From the NCBI GenBank assembly GCA_018396415.1, contig JAGTRE010000006.1, positions 1 to 64,000 on the forward strand: a stretch of 64,000 nucleotides of DNA. Direction: 5' to 3'. Positions 1 to 9,315 of the stretch are shown here, one piece after another. A model generated the notes under the pieces. That model worked only from the letters and a program-made list of their open reading frames with translations, had not been told where the DNA came from and ran no database searches. Every line of letters begins with the position of its first letter. The first letter of the stretch is position 1. A program made the translations under genes and the position numbers. This DNA comes from Candidatus Bathyarchaeota archaeon. Its GTDB lineage: Archaea; Thermoproteota; Bathyarchaeia; RBG-16-48-13; JAGTRE01.

Positions 1-1
1 T

Positions 2-529
2 TACGAGAGTATTCCTGTCCTAACTGTTTCTGTCCTTATTGAAACTTTAGCCGGGGCGACGCTTGGAATGCAGGTAGGCTTTTTAATTTCAATTCCAGTT
101 TTCCTTATGTTGATTCCGCCTTTGAATGATTTAGGTAATGATATAGGATGTATAATTTCGTCAAGGATTGCATCGGCGCTACACTTAGGTACCATTAAGG
201 TGAAGATTAAGAAAAGCCCCGTCCTAACTGAAAACGTGATTGCAATCTTAATTGTAGGCGCCCTTTCCTCTCTTTATCTTGGGGTCATGACATACATGTT
301 AGCTGACTTAATAGGGGAAGCGGGGATTCCATTCGGGCTTGTTATATTTGTCAGTTTACTCGCAGGCACACTTTTGTCTGCTCTTACAATATGTTTCTCA
401 ACTTTAATCGCGTTTATTTCCTGGTACAAAGGACTTGATCCGTGTAATGTAGTTATACCGATTGTGACTAGTGTAGCTGACGTTATTGGGGTTTATTGTC
501 TATTTCTTGCAATCAGCATCGCAACATAG
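2..529 (+). CDS. mgtE: MgtE/SLC41-type divalent cation transporter, 5'-truncated by window edge
   Basis: The open frame runs from the window edge, so only the C-terminal part is present (about 175 residues). It is almost entirely hydrophobic, with about four to five membrane helices. It ends in the segment PIVTSVADVIGVY, which resembles the last helix of the MgtE membrane domain (P-x-x-T-x-x-x-D-x-x-G) that lines the Mg2+ path. The two genes that follow encode PhoU/TrkA-C proteins, a pairing seen with archaeal MgtE-like transporters that lack the bacterial cytosolic CBS gate. Role inferred: Mg2+ or other divalent cation transport in the cytoplasmic membrane. Family fairly sure, ion specificity unknown. 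Confidence 0.8.
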   Translation, partial: YESIPVLTVSVLIETLAGATLGMQVGFLISIPVFLMLIPPLNDLGNDIGCIISSRIASALHLGTIKVKIKKSPVLTENVIAILIVGALSSLYLGVMTYMLADLIGEAGIPFGLVIFVSLLAGTLLSALTICFSTLIAFISWYKGLDPCNVVIPIVTSVADVIGVYCLFLAISIAT

Positions 530-664
530 TTGGGGTATGTTGTGATTTTCCACTTCATTTTTCATTCACAAAACGTTTTTGGCTTTATAATCAAAATAGT
601 TTACATGTTGGATATGTAAATCGTCCTGAGAGGAAATCTCGCGTTTCCCTAAGGTGAATAAAGT

Positions 665-1279
665 TTGTTTAACAAGAAGATTGAAAGCATTGAATACCGG
701 CCTTATCCCATTAAGGAATTGCTGATTCGTATGAAAGACACAGCCATGTTAGTTGTGGATTTAGCTTATGCTGCTTTGTTGTTTAAAGACAAGGATCTTG
801 CTAATGAAGTTCTAGAACTGGAGCAGGAAGTTGACACTCTCAACTATTACTTGCAGATTAATACAATGCTTGCAGCTCGAGACGCTAAGGATGCGGAAGC
901 CCTTCAATCCATATTGCGTATTGCCTCGCTTACCGATCGTATCTCTGACTGTGCTGGAGATATCGTTGACACGGTTCTCAAGGGTGCGGAACCTCATCCG
1001 ATTATGTTAGAAGGATTAAGGAAGATGGATGAGCCTCTTGTTGTCGTAAAAGTGTCTTCTAATTCAAGGTTAAATGGGAAGAGTCTAAGTCAACTTCGTA
1101 TTCGAACAAAAATGGGTGTCAATATTATAGCTATAAGACGTGAAAACAAATGGATTGTAGATCCGGATAAAACTGAAAAAATCTTTTCTGAAGATGTACT
1201 GATAGTCAGAGGAAGCTCGACGGGGGTTGAACGATTGAAGTCCATAGCGTTAGGTACAGGTGAAGAATTTGTTGAGTGA
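665..1279 (+). CDS. PhoU-like/TrkA-C domain protein, regulatory subunit of cation transporter (1)
   Basis: 204 residues from a TTG start, preceded by a TATA-like stretch near 571-580 and a GGTGA site at 653-657. Residues 1-110 are a PhoU-like helical bundle with paired acidic segments (ALLFKDKDLANEVLELE). Residues about 120-200 are a TrkA-C (RCK-C) domain with the SRLNGKSLSQLRIRTKMGVNIIAIRR pattern split over a beta-rich fold that usually binds a small ligand. The gene lies just downstream of the MgtE-like permease and overlaps its own paralogue by 20 bases, so the two probably form a heteromeric gate. Cytoplasmic. Domain call confident; ligand unknown. Confidence 0.82.
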   Translation: MFNKKIESIEYRPYPIKELLIRMKDTAMLVVDLAYAALLFKDKDLANEVLELEQEVDTLNYYLQINTMLAARDAKDAEALQSILRIASLTDRISDCAGDIVDTVLKGAEPHPIMLEGLRKMDEPLVVVKVSSNSRLNGKSLSQLRIRTKMGVNIIAIRRENKWIVDPDKTEKIFSEDVLIVRGSSTGVERLKSIALGTGEEFVE

Positions 1280-1862
1280 AGAAGCTCTTATATTAACAAG
1301 GAAAGCACAAGACCTTTTATGCAGTATACTAGATGAATCTGAGTTACTTATCGACTTAGCATATTCCGCCTTGATTTTTAATAGCAAGGATCTCGCTGAA
1401 GATGTTGTAGAAATGTACCGAAATGTTGACGGTATGCGCGTTAAGTTTGATGAGACAGTTTTGAAACTGGCGAAACTAGTAGAAAGTCCTGAGAAATTAT
1501 GGGTGTTATTAAGAATGAGTTATAGTGCAGCTGAAATCGCAGAGGCATCCCTTATGGTAGCGGATGTTATCCTTCGTGGGCTCCCAGTGCATGACGTTCT
1601 TCAACCAATTTTTCAATTATCAGAAGAAACTTTCGTTAAGGTGACTGTTAATAAGGGTGCTAATTTGGATGGGAGGACGTTAGGAGAAGTTAGGCTTCAA
1701 GATAACACGGGAATGCGTATAGTTTGTATAAAAAGGGGAGAAAATTGGATCTACGGACCAAACCGGGACACAAAGATAATGGCAGGAGACGTGCTTTTTG
1801 CTAAAGGCCCCATTGAGGGAGAGAGTTCTTTAAAATCGTTTGCGGAACTCAAAAAGTCATAA
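1260..1862 (+). CDS. PhoU-like/TrkA-C domain protein, regulatory subunit of cation transporter (2)
   Basis: 200 residues, GTG start lying inside the end of the preceding gene, which suggests translational coupling. It has the same architecture as its neighbour: a PhoU-like helical bundle to about residue 110, then a TrkA-C domain (GANLDGRTLGEVRLQDNTG). The two are diverged paralogues, so a heterodimer on the MgtE-type channel is the simplest model. An in-frame TTG nine bases further in is an alternative start. From the stop to 2131 there are about 270 bases without a convincing gene. Confidence 0.8.
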   Translation: MKNLLSEEALILTRKAQDLLCSILDESELLIDLAYSALIFNSKDLAEDVVEMYRNVDGMRVKFDETVLKLAKLVESPEKLWVLLRMSYSAAEIAEASLMVADVILRGLPVHDVLQPIFQLSEETFVKVTVNKGANLDGRTLGEVRLQDNTGMRIVCIKRGENWIYGPNRDTKIMAGDVLFAKGPIEGESSLKSFAELKKS

Positions 1863-2131
1863 ATTATGTAAGATGTACCGTCAACTGCTCACGGCTGAGG
1901 TTTGTGAGCTTGCAAGTGAGTCATAATGTTTCATCTTGAAGTCCCCATTCATTCCATATTAGGCTGTTTCACTTTCTGCCCTTGGCTTTCATCTCGATTT
2001 TCCTTTTCCGTATGGTTTCGCTTGGAAAATCATCTAACATTTTTTCATTACATCTTCACTTAACCTTTCAATTATTTTCTTACAAAAAAGCACTGAAATT
2101 CGCCTTTACTGATAGAAATATCAGCAAGCTC

Positions 2132-3217
2132 CTATCGTTGAAGCAGGAAGCTCCTTTGCACTATGGAGGGGGAGTTCACCTTGCTTCTTTTTAAGTATTC
2201 TATCAGAATTTTAGTTTGGGGTTGAAACGTTTTCCAATCTGATTTTAGCAAAGCACAGTCGCGTGGTTTATCAGATCCGTAGAACACCCAACAAGTATAG
2301 CTGATTTCCAGTTCATGCATAATCTCAAGAAGATCTTTCATCCACCTGAGATTATTTTCTTCGAAGATGGGGGTTCCAAATTCGCCGACTAAAATAGGTG
2401 CGATATTGTTGGTTAAAATGGGCTCCCAATTGGATTTGATGTAGTCTCGGAGTAGTTGATAACCCAGTTCATAGTTTCCTTTTTTATAGGCATAGCTCCA
2501 TTCTGCATGGGATAAGGGGTATGGATAGATATGCGGGCTGTATACGATATTGGTTTCATTTACTGGATTTGTCTGTGCTCCTGCAAGGTCCCATCCCCAG
2601 CCTACACCTTGGATAAGAATTAGGAGATTGGGGTTCACCTTATGGATAGCCTTAGCTGCCCTTTCTGCCGTGTTCTTCCATTTAACCCAATCAACGTCAT
2701 GTGGTTCATTAAATAAATCAAATCCAATAACTGTAGGCTCTTCTTTATATCGCTCAGCTAAGAACAGCCACTGGCTGATCCATGCGGTTTCATTCCATGG
2801 GAAAGATTGTTGACCGCGATGGTTTGGTCTATGCATGTCAAGGATAACGTAGATATTTCGCTCTTTACACCATTGGATTTGGCGGTCAATTTTGGCCAGA
2901 TAGCCTGGGTTATAAATCCACTCCATAGTGTATGGGATCCTGACTACGTTAACCCCCATCTCTTTCATTAGGTCATAATCAGATTCAACGATGTGGAACC
3001 CATCGCAGGTATATTCTAACCCCATTTTTGAGACGCCGCGAAGGTAGACAATGTTGCCGAGACTATCCTTGATGTATCTGCCTTCAGTATGCAACCACTT
3101 GGATTTAACCTCGCTAACTTGCGTTTGCAGATCAAGACAGGAGGAAGATATTACACCGAAAACCAGAATTAATGATATGCACGTGAACGTAAGTTTTATC
3201 CTAGGCTTAGACGCCAA
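2132..3217 (-). CDS. Secreted or lipid-anchored glycoside hydrolase family 5 (cellulase-like)
   Basis: 361 residues. Residues 1-27 form a signal peptide with a hydrophobic core and a lipobox-like ISSSC, so the enzyme is probably exported and may be lipid-anchored. The rest is a TIM-barrel of family GH5: VVRIPYTMEW near the N-terminal strands, the acid/base Glu in FDLFNEPHD, and the nucleophile Glu in LVGEFGTP. Both catalytic glutamates and the conserved N-E-P are intact. GH5 enzymes retain configuration and cleave beta-1,4-glucans or mannans; the substrate cannot be told from sequence. No other sugar-utilisation gene is near, so it may act alone in polymer scavenging. Confidence 0.88.
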   Translation of the reverse strand: MASKPRIKLTFTCISLILVFGVISSSCLDLQTQVSEVKSKWLHTEGRYIKDSLGNIVYLRGVSKMGLEYTCDGFHIVESDYDLMKEMGVNVVRIPYTMEWIYNPGYLAKIDRQIQWCKERNIYVILDMHRPNHRGQQSFPWNETAWISQWLFLAERYKEEPTVIGFDLFNEPHDVDWVKWKNTAERAAKAIHKVNPNLLILIQGVGWGWDLAGAQTNPVNETNIVYSPHIYPYPLSHAEWSYAYKKGNYELGYQLLRDYIKSNWEPILTNNIAPILVGEFGTPIFEENNLRWMKDLLEIMHELEISYTCWVFYGSDKPRDCALLKSDWKTFQPQTKILIEYLKRSKVNSPSIVQRSFLLQR

Positions 3218-3321
3218 CTCTTCACCTTTGGGTTACGCGGGGAAAGCTAGTGTTTTTTATCCTCTAGAACATTTAGTTTATTTTTCAAATAAATATACTT
3301 GCCTTTGGCTGTTGAAGCATT

Positions 3322-3699
3322 TTATCGTATTTTAAAAAGTTTCTCGAGGCACTTCTTATGAACACCCGTGGATTTAAAATAAATGAAGGATTCCGGCTGA
3401 ATAATTGGCTCTCCACAAATTCCACATCTAATCGTTACATTATTATTCTTTAGCTCAGTTTCTTTGAAACACGTGACGTGGGCAGCCCCTTCCCTGAAGA
3501 AGACCACGGGACTTTCTTGCTCGATGTGATTGCCACAAATAGCACATTTTATTCTTATCCCGGCATCCCTTTGCGCTATTATTTCGTCTATGAATTTATC
3601 GGCAACCCTTCTAACTAGGTGTTCGACTTCAGACTCGGTGGAATTGCAAATTTCCTCTATGGTCTCAGTGGCTTCTTCTGATTTTGGAAGCGTGGTCAT
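3322..3699 (-). CDS. Small protein with two tandem LIM-like CxxC zinc modules
   Basis: 125 residues. An acidic helical N-terminus (1-50) is followed by two repeats of the same module: CAICGNHIEQESPVVFF with a later H-x-x-C, and CGICGEPIIQPESFIYF with a later H-x-x-C. Each gives C-x2-C-x(17-21)-H-x2-C, a treble-clef-like zinc site, so the second half looks like an internal duplication. No enzyme motif is visible. It could bind nucleic acid or protein. It is transcribed alone, convergent to nothing obvious, with 104 bases before the GH5 start. Function unknown; real gene likely because cysteine spacing is conserved between repeats. Confidence 0.68.
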   Translation of the reverse strand: MTTLPKSEEATETIEEICNSTESEVEHLVRRVADKFIDEIIAQRDAGIRIKCAICGNHIEQESPVVFFREGAAHVTCFKETELKNNNVTIRCGICGEPIIQPESFIYFKSTGVHKKCLEKLFKIR

Positions 3700-4016
3700 C
3701 GTTCATACATCTGCCAATATGAAAGGGCTGGAATCCCGTATTAAAAATTGTTAATATTTACCAGTACTCAATTGTAACACGGCGTGGAATTTAATCAGGT
3801 ATTGGAAGTAGAAATATAGCAAAAATATGGAAAAAAAACAGACCTCCAACACTGAACTACACAGCAATTCTGAATAATCGCCTAATTTAATTAAGATCGG
3901 TGTTCGTTACTGGAATATGAGAAAGAAGTAGTGATCAGATAGGCAAAATCGACAAACTTATTTTCACTGCCTCAACGAAATATTACAGCTTTAATCTAGG
4001 TTGTGAAGGGAGGAAC
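3700..4016. other. Intergenic region, promoters only
   Basis: About 315 AT-rich bases separate two divergent genes. I see TATA-like stretches (for example near 3815-3835) and the strong site GGGAGG at 4008-4013 in front of the next gene. No small coding frame, RNA gene or repeat is convincing here. Confidence 0.4.
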
Positions 4017-5270
4017 TTGACGCATACCTTCCATGAACTCTACGAACTAATGCCGAAAAAAGATTGCGGGCTATGTAATAATCCTTCCTGTAGGACGATG
4101 GCGCGGAAAATCGCTACTGGAGATGCTAAGCCTGAGCAATGTGTTAATCTGGTTCGACCAGAGTATCAGGAGAACCTTGAAAAAATTAAATTATACCTGC
4201 AACAAGGCGTTGAAATCGGAGCGAAGGGCACAATTGTAGTTGAAGAAACTGGCGTTACCTATATTCATCCTTGCATTAGTGAAGCTGGGCGTATAGCTGC
4301 TGAAAGCAAGCTTACCGCAGGTCCTGAAGGCCCGGTTGACTTGAAATTCGGTTTCTTTGATCCCATTGCCATGTGTTGGGCCTTAAATGTAAGTGGCTTA
4401 TTCCGTGAAGTTAGATGTTCTCCAAAGCTAGGAGTGGCCCGTATCATCATTGATGATAAAACCGTCATGGTTTTCCAAGATGGTCGGATTAATGTACGGC
4501 GTGCTAAGGACAAGCAAGACGCAATCCAAACTATTCGCCTAGTTTCTCGATCGCTTTGGGGCGCAATTATATGTTCTTGCTGCGGCAACAGCGGCCTTGA
4601 CTGTGGAAGTGGAGGCTGCGAAGAATGCTTGGGAAAGGTTTGTCCCGTTATTGGAGGCGGTCCACCGGATCCTACGATTTCAAGTCGCAACAAAACCCAA
4701 GCAACAACAGCCTCAACTATGTTTGACAGAGTTAAGACTCTTAAAACTAGACATTATTTCGATGAGGCGGTACAAATTCTCGACAAAGGATTTGAAAACT
4801 TTCAAGTTCTCAGCACCAAATTATCTTCGGGAGTATTTGATAAATCTGGATTCCAAGAACTTGAGGGCAGGGTGACAAACGTTAATCAGTTGGCTATCCG
4901 CTTCATCGTTGACACTCCTAAAATACAGGATGCGGCGATCGGCGTCATCTTGGGTGGAATAGCTTTGGATTTATCTAGAATGGTTGACGGTCTGAAAACC
5001 CTGGCTCAATATATGGACAAACTGATTTCCCCTAGTATACAGGAACTTTTTGTGAGTGCTGTTGACATAGCTGTCGCGGGATATAAAGCATTAAAAACAA
5101 TGGATTTCAACTTATCTGATCAAGTTAAAGCGCAGTACATGGCATTTCGTAAGAAGTGGGCTGAAGGATTTAGGACCACGCCAGACAAGGATGTATTCGT
5201 CGCCATCGAGAAAATAGCTACAAATGGATATTATATTGCACGTTTATTAGCGAAACCTGTTCCAGCTTAA
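4017..5270 (+). CDS. Fe-S protein with N-terminal CODH/ACS-type 4Fe-4S domain and helical C-terminus
   Basis: 417 residues from a TTG start behind a strong GGGAGG site. Residues 10-45 carry C17-x2-C20-x4-C25-x16-C42, the four-cysteine pattern of the FeS domain (PF04060 type) found in the corrinoid Fe-S protein of CODH/ACS. A middle region holds a second cysteine cluster (CSCCGNSGLDCGSGG then CEECLGKVC) that could bind another cluster or zinc. From about residue 230 the protein becomes a helical bundle without cysteines. No CODH/ACS subunit is nearby. The same cysteine spacing recurs at 38942-39802 and 61510-62133. A redox or cofactor-delivery role is inferred. Confidence 0.66.
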   Translation: MTHTFHELYELMPKKDCGLCNNPSCRTMARKIATGDAKPEQCVNLVRPEYQENLEKIKLYLQQGVEIGAKGTIVVEETGVTYIHPCISEAGRIAAESKLTAGPEGPVDLKFGFFDPIAMCWALNVSGLFREVRCSPKLGVARIIIDDKTVMVFQDGRINVRRAKDKQDAIQTIRLVSRSLWGAIICSCCGNSGLDCGSGGCEECLGKVCPVIGGGPPDPTISSRNKTQATTASTMFDRVKTLKTRHYFDEAVQILDKGFENFQVLSTKLSSGVFDKSGFQELEGRVTNVNQLAIRFIVDTPKIQDAAIGVILGGIALDLSRMVDGLKTLAQYMDKLISPSIQELFVSAVDIAVAGYKALKTMDFNLSDQVKAQYMAFRKKWAEGFRTTPDKDVFVAIEKIATNGYYIARLLAKPVPA

Positions 5271-5276
5271 GCGGTT

Positions 5277-6059
5277 TTAAAAACTTCGCTGAGAAATTTG
5301 CTTAGCAATGTTAAAGGTTTCAGTTGCCTCTTCAATTGACGCTACTCCAATAGCAATCGCTGATATTCCTTTATGGCTAAGAACAAATTCCAGCCCCTCT
5401 CTTGGCGATAATTGTCCTGCTGCCAGCGGTTTTTTCGCAATGTAGAATCGTTCAGCCTTCTCAATTGTAGCTAAGGTTGATTCCTTCGCCTGCATAAATG
5501 CTCCAATTTTGTTTACAGGCAACATTATCACCGGAATATCAATTTTTGCATCAAGAATCTTGAGCAGAGTTGGATAGGTTCGATGAATCGCTACTCCCGG
5601 GATTGCTCCGACTTCGCGAATTTTTCTAATCCATTTTTCAATAATTGTGAAATTTAAAGAGTCGGTTACTTCACCGTGAAGGAGAACTATCTCAGCCTCG
5701 AGTTCTTTTAGTCTTTGAAGACCCTCATTCGGCTCATCTGGGGGAATTGTTCCGACGATTGCTAGGTCAACTCCGGTCTGGGTTTGCGCTTCGTCTACAG
5801 CCTTTGAAACAAAATCGTAAGCGATTAATTGGATCCCCACTATTCCCAAACGGATAACGTGTGTAATTAGACTCACAATATTCTGTGGACTTGCGACAAA
5901 TTTTTCGTAGTAACTATAGGAGCGGTATCCGAATTGCCCAGCAGCAATAAATGGGCTTGTTCCCAGTAGGACTCGCGGAATTTTTTCGCCTTTAATCTTC
6001 ATTAGTTGAACTTGGCAAACCGAATGAAACGGCCGAAGCATCGCAAGGGGAATACTCAT
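5277..6059 (-). CDS. Aldo/keto-reductase-like TIM-barrel protein
   Basis: 260 residues. The N-terminal strand IPRVLLGTSPF and the C-terminal segment LSHKGISAIAIGVASIEEATET resemble the first strand and the last NADPH-side strand of aldo/keto reductases (the usual I-G-x-x-x-x-x-x-x-E pattern). The classical Tyr/Lys catalytic pair and HCID-type motif are not clear, so it may be a divergent or non-enzymatic barrel. It ends seven bases from the end of the convergent Fe-S protein gene. Family call moderate; substrate unknown. Confidence 0.55.
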   Translation of the reverse strand: MSIPLAMLRPFHSVCQVQLMKIKGEKIPRVLLGTSPFIAAGQFGYRSYSYYEKFVASPQNIVSLITHVIRLGIVGIQLIAYDFVSKAVDEAQTQTGVDLAIVGTIPPDEPNEGLQRLKELEAEIVLLHGEVTDSLNFTIIEKWIRKIREVGAIPGVAIHRTYPTLLKILDAKIDIPVIMLPVNKIGAFMQAKESTLATIEKAERFYIAKKPLAAGQLSPREGLEFVLSHKGISAIAIGVASIEEATETFNIAKQISQRSF

Positions 6060-6165
6060 TTTGAACTACTAACCCACGCAGGGGTTGACACTCGTTCACC
6101 TACATTACATAACTTGTTTTTCAAAATTTACTCTTGACCCCTATGATGTTTAATTTCAGTAATGG

Positions 6166-6603
6166 CTAGAATTTGATGTACTTCATGAGGTTTACGCTGA
6201 GGAAATTATTAGCACGATGGACGATCTTAGATTTTAAATCAATAAGAACTAATCCTAAGTTACGGATCACAAACTGCTTTTTAGTGTAATGAATAGCATC
6301 CTCGGCAAATCCGACATCCGAGACTATGGCTAACCAAGTCCATTTAATCTCGTTTTCTTCCATATATTTCATCGCCGCATCTACTGCCAATAGAACTTGG
6401 CCTATGTCTACTTGGGTTTCAGGTTTACCGCAGATAACCATCGTAGCAACTTCCCAGTTAGGATTAAGCAATCTTTCATAAAGTCTTGAAAACAACCAGC
6501 CGCTAAAATGCGTATTTCCCCTTATCAAAAGATCGATTTTCACTCCATGAACATCAACGTTGCTTTCTGACCTGTACCAACTAGCTACCATAAGGTTCTT
6601 CAT
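6166..6603 (-). CDS. Hypothetical protein, 145 aa
   Basis: ATG start. Mixed alpha/beta composition with MVICGKPETQVDIGQVLLAVDAAMKYM and KWTWLAIVSDVGFAEDAI, which look like strand-helix units; the pattern loosely recalls restriction-endonuclease-like or NERD-like folds, but I see no complete catalytic motif. It stands alone between a barrel protein and a nitroreductase, with about 110-150 bases on either side. Codon use matches the neighbours. I do not recognise the family. Confidence 0.55.
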   Translation of the reverse strand: MKNLMVASWYRSESNVDVHGVKIDLLIRGNTHFSGWLFSRLYERLLNPNWEVATMVICGKPETQVDIGQVLLAVDAAMKYMEENEIKWTWLAIVSDVGFAEDAIHYTKKQFVIRNLGLVLIDLKSKIVHRANNFLSVNLMKYIKF

Positions 6604-6753
6604 GATTCTCTTTCTTAGGGATTCAATGAATAATGCCCTATCGACAGTTTTCGCCGGAGTGAAAAACTTTCATTCCCCCGCATATATTCCTGCCTCGTAG
6701 TTTCTATACATTTCTATAAAAGAAGTTTGTAAGGCGCTTAGGAAAATTGTAGT

Positions 6754-7374
6754 TTAATACATTCCACGATGAATTATATCCTTCATGATGCGTCTTGGCG
6801 GTGGGGGAGGTATAAAATCAGGATAGCCAACTGGGATTATTGCCATCACTTCTATTTCGTCTGGAATGTCTAGCAGATTTTTAAGAGCTTGTTTATCAAA
6901 AAATTTTCCGAGAATGGTATTCGAAAGGTCAATCCACGCAGTCCCCAAACCTAGGGCGTGGGCGGCGAGTAACATGTTCTGGATTGCAGCCGCAGTATCG
7001 ATTTCATAAGATTCGGATTTAGCTGGGTCCGCGCAGACGATTATATGAATTGGAGGGACTTCCAGCTGGGCTCTAAGCGCATCCTTCATTTTTTCTATTT
7101 TTTCTTTAAATTGGGCGGGGTCATCTACGCGATCCGCGTGCTCCGATTTCGGAAGCTCTTCTGCTTCTCTTAAATACCCATTCACGTATAGTTCGGCAAT
7201 CTTACGTCTGTCCTCCTTGTCGTTTACGACAATGAATTCCCAAGGTTGCTTATTAGCTGCTGAAGGCGCCCAACGTGCAGCATCTATCATCATCATTAAA
7301 GGCTCGGATGAAACATCCTTAGGCTTGAATTTCCTTATGGTTCTCCTTGTTTTTATAGCCTTGAAGACATCCAT
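6754..7374 (-). CDS. Nitroreductase family FMN oxidoreductase
   Basis: 206 residues. The N-terminal FKAIKTRRTIRKFKPKDV and AARWAPSAANKQPWEFIVV are the FMN-phosphate and ring-binding segments of the nitroreductase family, and the C-terminal half holds AAAIQNMLLAAHALGLGTAWI, the helix that completes the FMN site at the dimer interface. These cytoplasmic dimeric flavoenzymes reduce quinones, nitro compounds or flavins with NAD(P)H. It is somewhat long because of an insert around residues 65-95 (EELPKSEHADRVDD). Substrate unknown; the family is secure. Confidence 0.88.
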   Translation of the reverse strand: MDVFKAIKTRRTIRKFKPKDVSSEPLMMMIDAARWAPSAANKQPWEFIVVNDKEDRRKIAELYVNGYLREAEELPKSEHADRVDDPAQFKEKIEKMKDALRAQLEVPPIHIIVCADPAKSESYEIDTAAAIQNMLLAAHALGLGTAWIDLSNTILGKFFDKQALKNLLDIPDEIEVMAIIPVGYPDFIPPPPPRRIMKDIIHRGMY

Positions 7375-7454
7375 GGATTTCTCTCCATTGAAATAGATTG
7401 GAATCCTCTTTTTAATCGCTTTTATAAGGAGAATTCTCGCAATTTAAACTCTAG

Positions 7455-8228
7455 TTAGCGGACTACCTCTTCAACATCTCTATACCATTGTTTTTTGTCG
7501 CCGATTTTAGCTCGCATCGTCCACCCCATGGATTTAGGCTCCCTCTCGATTTGCATTAAAAGCTGATCAATTTTTGTGATTACATCAGTCTTGTCGTTTT
7601 CCGTAAGGAGGCTATAGTTGGGAATGAAGCTTTTGACTTTTTGTAGGTTCATTGTTACTGTTCTCCATAAGCCCCAATCATTTGCGCAAAGTTTTGCTAA
7701 GTATCCGGCGTTCACCGTTTCTTTGTCCGAATTCCCTACCTCATGCTCTCTGAGAAGCATAATCGTGTCAATGATGTCCTTTTCATTCAATTTTACTATC
7801 TGCATTTTTTCCAGCAACATGTCCACTAGCGAGATCGTCGGATAATCGATTTCAAGTCGACCTTTAAAGTCTATATCGTGACACATTTCAAGTTTATCGA
7901 AGAAGACGTCTGATTGGCGATGGTTGGTTGAATCGATGAAAATAAGTCTTTTCCCGCCGAACAGCATTTTGATCATTCTGTCAGTTTGGTATCCTAATCC
8001 CTCAAACAGTTTTTCAATATCTTTACGCTGCTGGCTATATGCCATGAAGTCTATATCTGAGAGAACTCTGCCTAACGCGTCTTGAATATGCCCGAAGTTT
8101 GGGCAATGGATCCTAAAGGCAATGGCCCCCATTAGCCTTAATTTGATGCCTCTTTCTTTAGCAGCTTCAAGAATACGACTTGCTTCTTTTATGAAATCTT
8201 CATGCGGCGTATTTGGACGATTGGTCAT
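7455..8228 (-). CDS. Nucleotidyltransferase-fold protein (AbiEii-like)
   Basis: 257 residues. The segment LRLMGAIAFRIHCP followed about 25 residues later by LSDIDFMAY matches the G-[GS]-x-A and D-x-D pattern of the polymerase-beta/AbiEii nucleotidyltransferase fold, and QSDVFFDKLEM could supply the third acidic residue. The C-terminal part is helical. Such proteins are toxins of AbiE-type pairs or stand-alone regulators. No cognate antitoxin gene adjoins it, so a toxin role is not supported here. Fold call moderately sure. Confidence 0.62.
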   Translation of the reverse strand: MTNRPNTPHEDFIKEASRILEAAKERGIKLRLMGAIAFRIHCPNFGHIQDALGRVLSDIDFMAYSQQRKDIEKLFEGLGYQTDRMIKMLFGGKRLIFIDSTNHRQSDVFFDKLEMCHDIDFKGRLEIDYPTISLVDMLLEKMQIVKLNEKDIIDTIMLLREHEVGNSDKETVNAGYLAKLCANDWGLWRTVTMNLQKVKSFIPNYSLLTENDKTDVITKIDQLLMQIEREPKSMGWTMRAKIGDKKQWYRDVEEVVR

Positions 8229-8293
8229 TATGTATTCACACCAAATAGATTACGTGGAAAATAACAATTATTCGCTGATATAAAAGACCTTTT

Positions 8294-9247
8294 CTAACCT
8301 TCAACCTTCCAGTATCTTTCAACTCCTTTTTCACTAAGGTCTATGATAAATCCTCTGAGGATCCCCTCTGTATACTCTGAGCCTGGATTAAGAACTATGG
8401 TTTTACCAATTACGTCAGATGCGAAGGATTCATGGATGTGTCCATGCAAGCCCAGCATTGGCTGTCTTTCTTCTACGGCTTTTCTTATTGCCTTACCTCC
8501 TACATGCTCAAAAACTGGATCGCCGAGGATGTAGACTGGTTTTAATTTTTTGTCAAGTTTCGGAGCCAAGTCAAGTCGGGTATTATATGGGGGGCAGTGG
8601 AAATTATAAATCGCCTTGCTGTGATCTTTTACCTTTTCAACTTCTGCTTTGACCTTTTTCTCTAATTCTCCTTCTGAGCATTCTCGTGGCGTATTCCAAG
8701 GGGTTGGATTAACATAGTCTAAACTAATCATTTCATAGTCGTAGCACAGGTTTATCACTTTGCCCAGCGGATAGATAATGCCTCTGTCCTCGTAGGATTT
8801 TATAACCTCGTCGATTGCAAATTCATCGTCGTTTCCAGGCATTACTAGGACGGTTTTCTCCTTGGTATTTACCTTTTCGATAATAAACTCCATCCAAGTC
8901 TTAATTCGGGCCCGCATCAAATCTATAAATAATTGGTCCAATTTCTTTGGATTTTTTTGCAATTCTAAAACATCTTCGGGCGTGCATACGTAAGGATAAT
9001 AACCTGTAAACTTAATTTTCTCTTCCATTTCATGAACTTCTGTTTCACTTTTTAATCTCCATTCTCTTCCAAAAATTGAGCAAGTATATGTGCCATCTTT
9101 CTGTTTGATTATTGGCACAATCGACTTGCCAGTTAAATCTCCAGACAGAATCAATATGTCTGCCCCATGAACGAGTGGGACGTTAGCCCATTTCCTCCAT
9201 ACTTGGTCGCTACCATGGACATCTGTAGCAAAATATATTCTCACCAA
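8294..9247 (-). CDS. Calcineurin-like metallophosphoesterase
   Basis: 317 residues, TTG (or the next codon, GTG) start. The di-metal phosphoesterase motifs appear in order: DVHGS near residue 9, SGDLTGK near 36, PGNDDE near 127, FHCPP near 202, and GLHGHIHES near 268. These ligands bind two metal ions that activate water on phosphomonoesters or diesters. Inserts between the motifs are longer than in minimal archaeal YfcE-like enzymes, so it is a distinct subfamily. Cytoplasmic, single gene. Natural substrate unknown. Confidence 0.85.
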   Translation of the reverse strand: MVRIYFATDVHGSDQVWRKWANVPLVHGADILILSGDLTGKSIVPIIKQKDGTYTCSIFGREWRLKSETEVHEMEEKIKFTGYYPYVCTPEDVLELQKNPKKLDQLFIDLMRARIKTWMEFIIEKVNTKEKTVLVMPGNDDEFAIDEVIKSYEDRGIIYPLGKVINLCYDYEMISLDYVNPTPWNTPRECSEGELEKKVKAEVEKVKDHSKAIYNFHCPPYNTRLDLAPKLDKKLKPVYILGDPVFEHVGGKAIRKAVEERQPMLGLHGHIHESFASDVIGKTIVLNPGSEYTEGILRGFIIDLSEKGVERYWKVEG

Positions 9248-9315
9248 TAAGCACTGCCCTCCGAATTAATGCATGTTTTAAAAAAAGGAAGTAGGGATGT
9301 TTAAGAATGTTTCGT

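Noticed and set aside
1982-2194. 70-residue plus-strand frame overlapping the GH5 gene end
   Set aside because: Low-complexity, no ribosome site, and overlaps the well-supported GH5 coding region.
4265-4875. Overlapping frames within the Fe-S protein gene
   Set aside because: Antisense or shifted shadows; only the 4017-5270 frame has conserved motifs.
7455-8228. AbiEii toxin of a toxin-antitoxin pair
   Set aside because: No adjacent AbiEi-like antitoxin gene.
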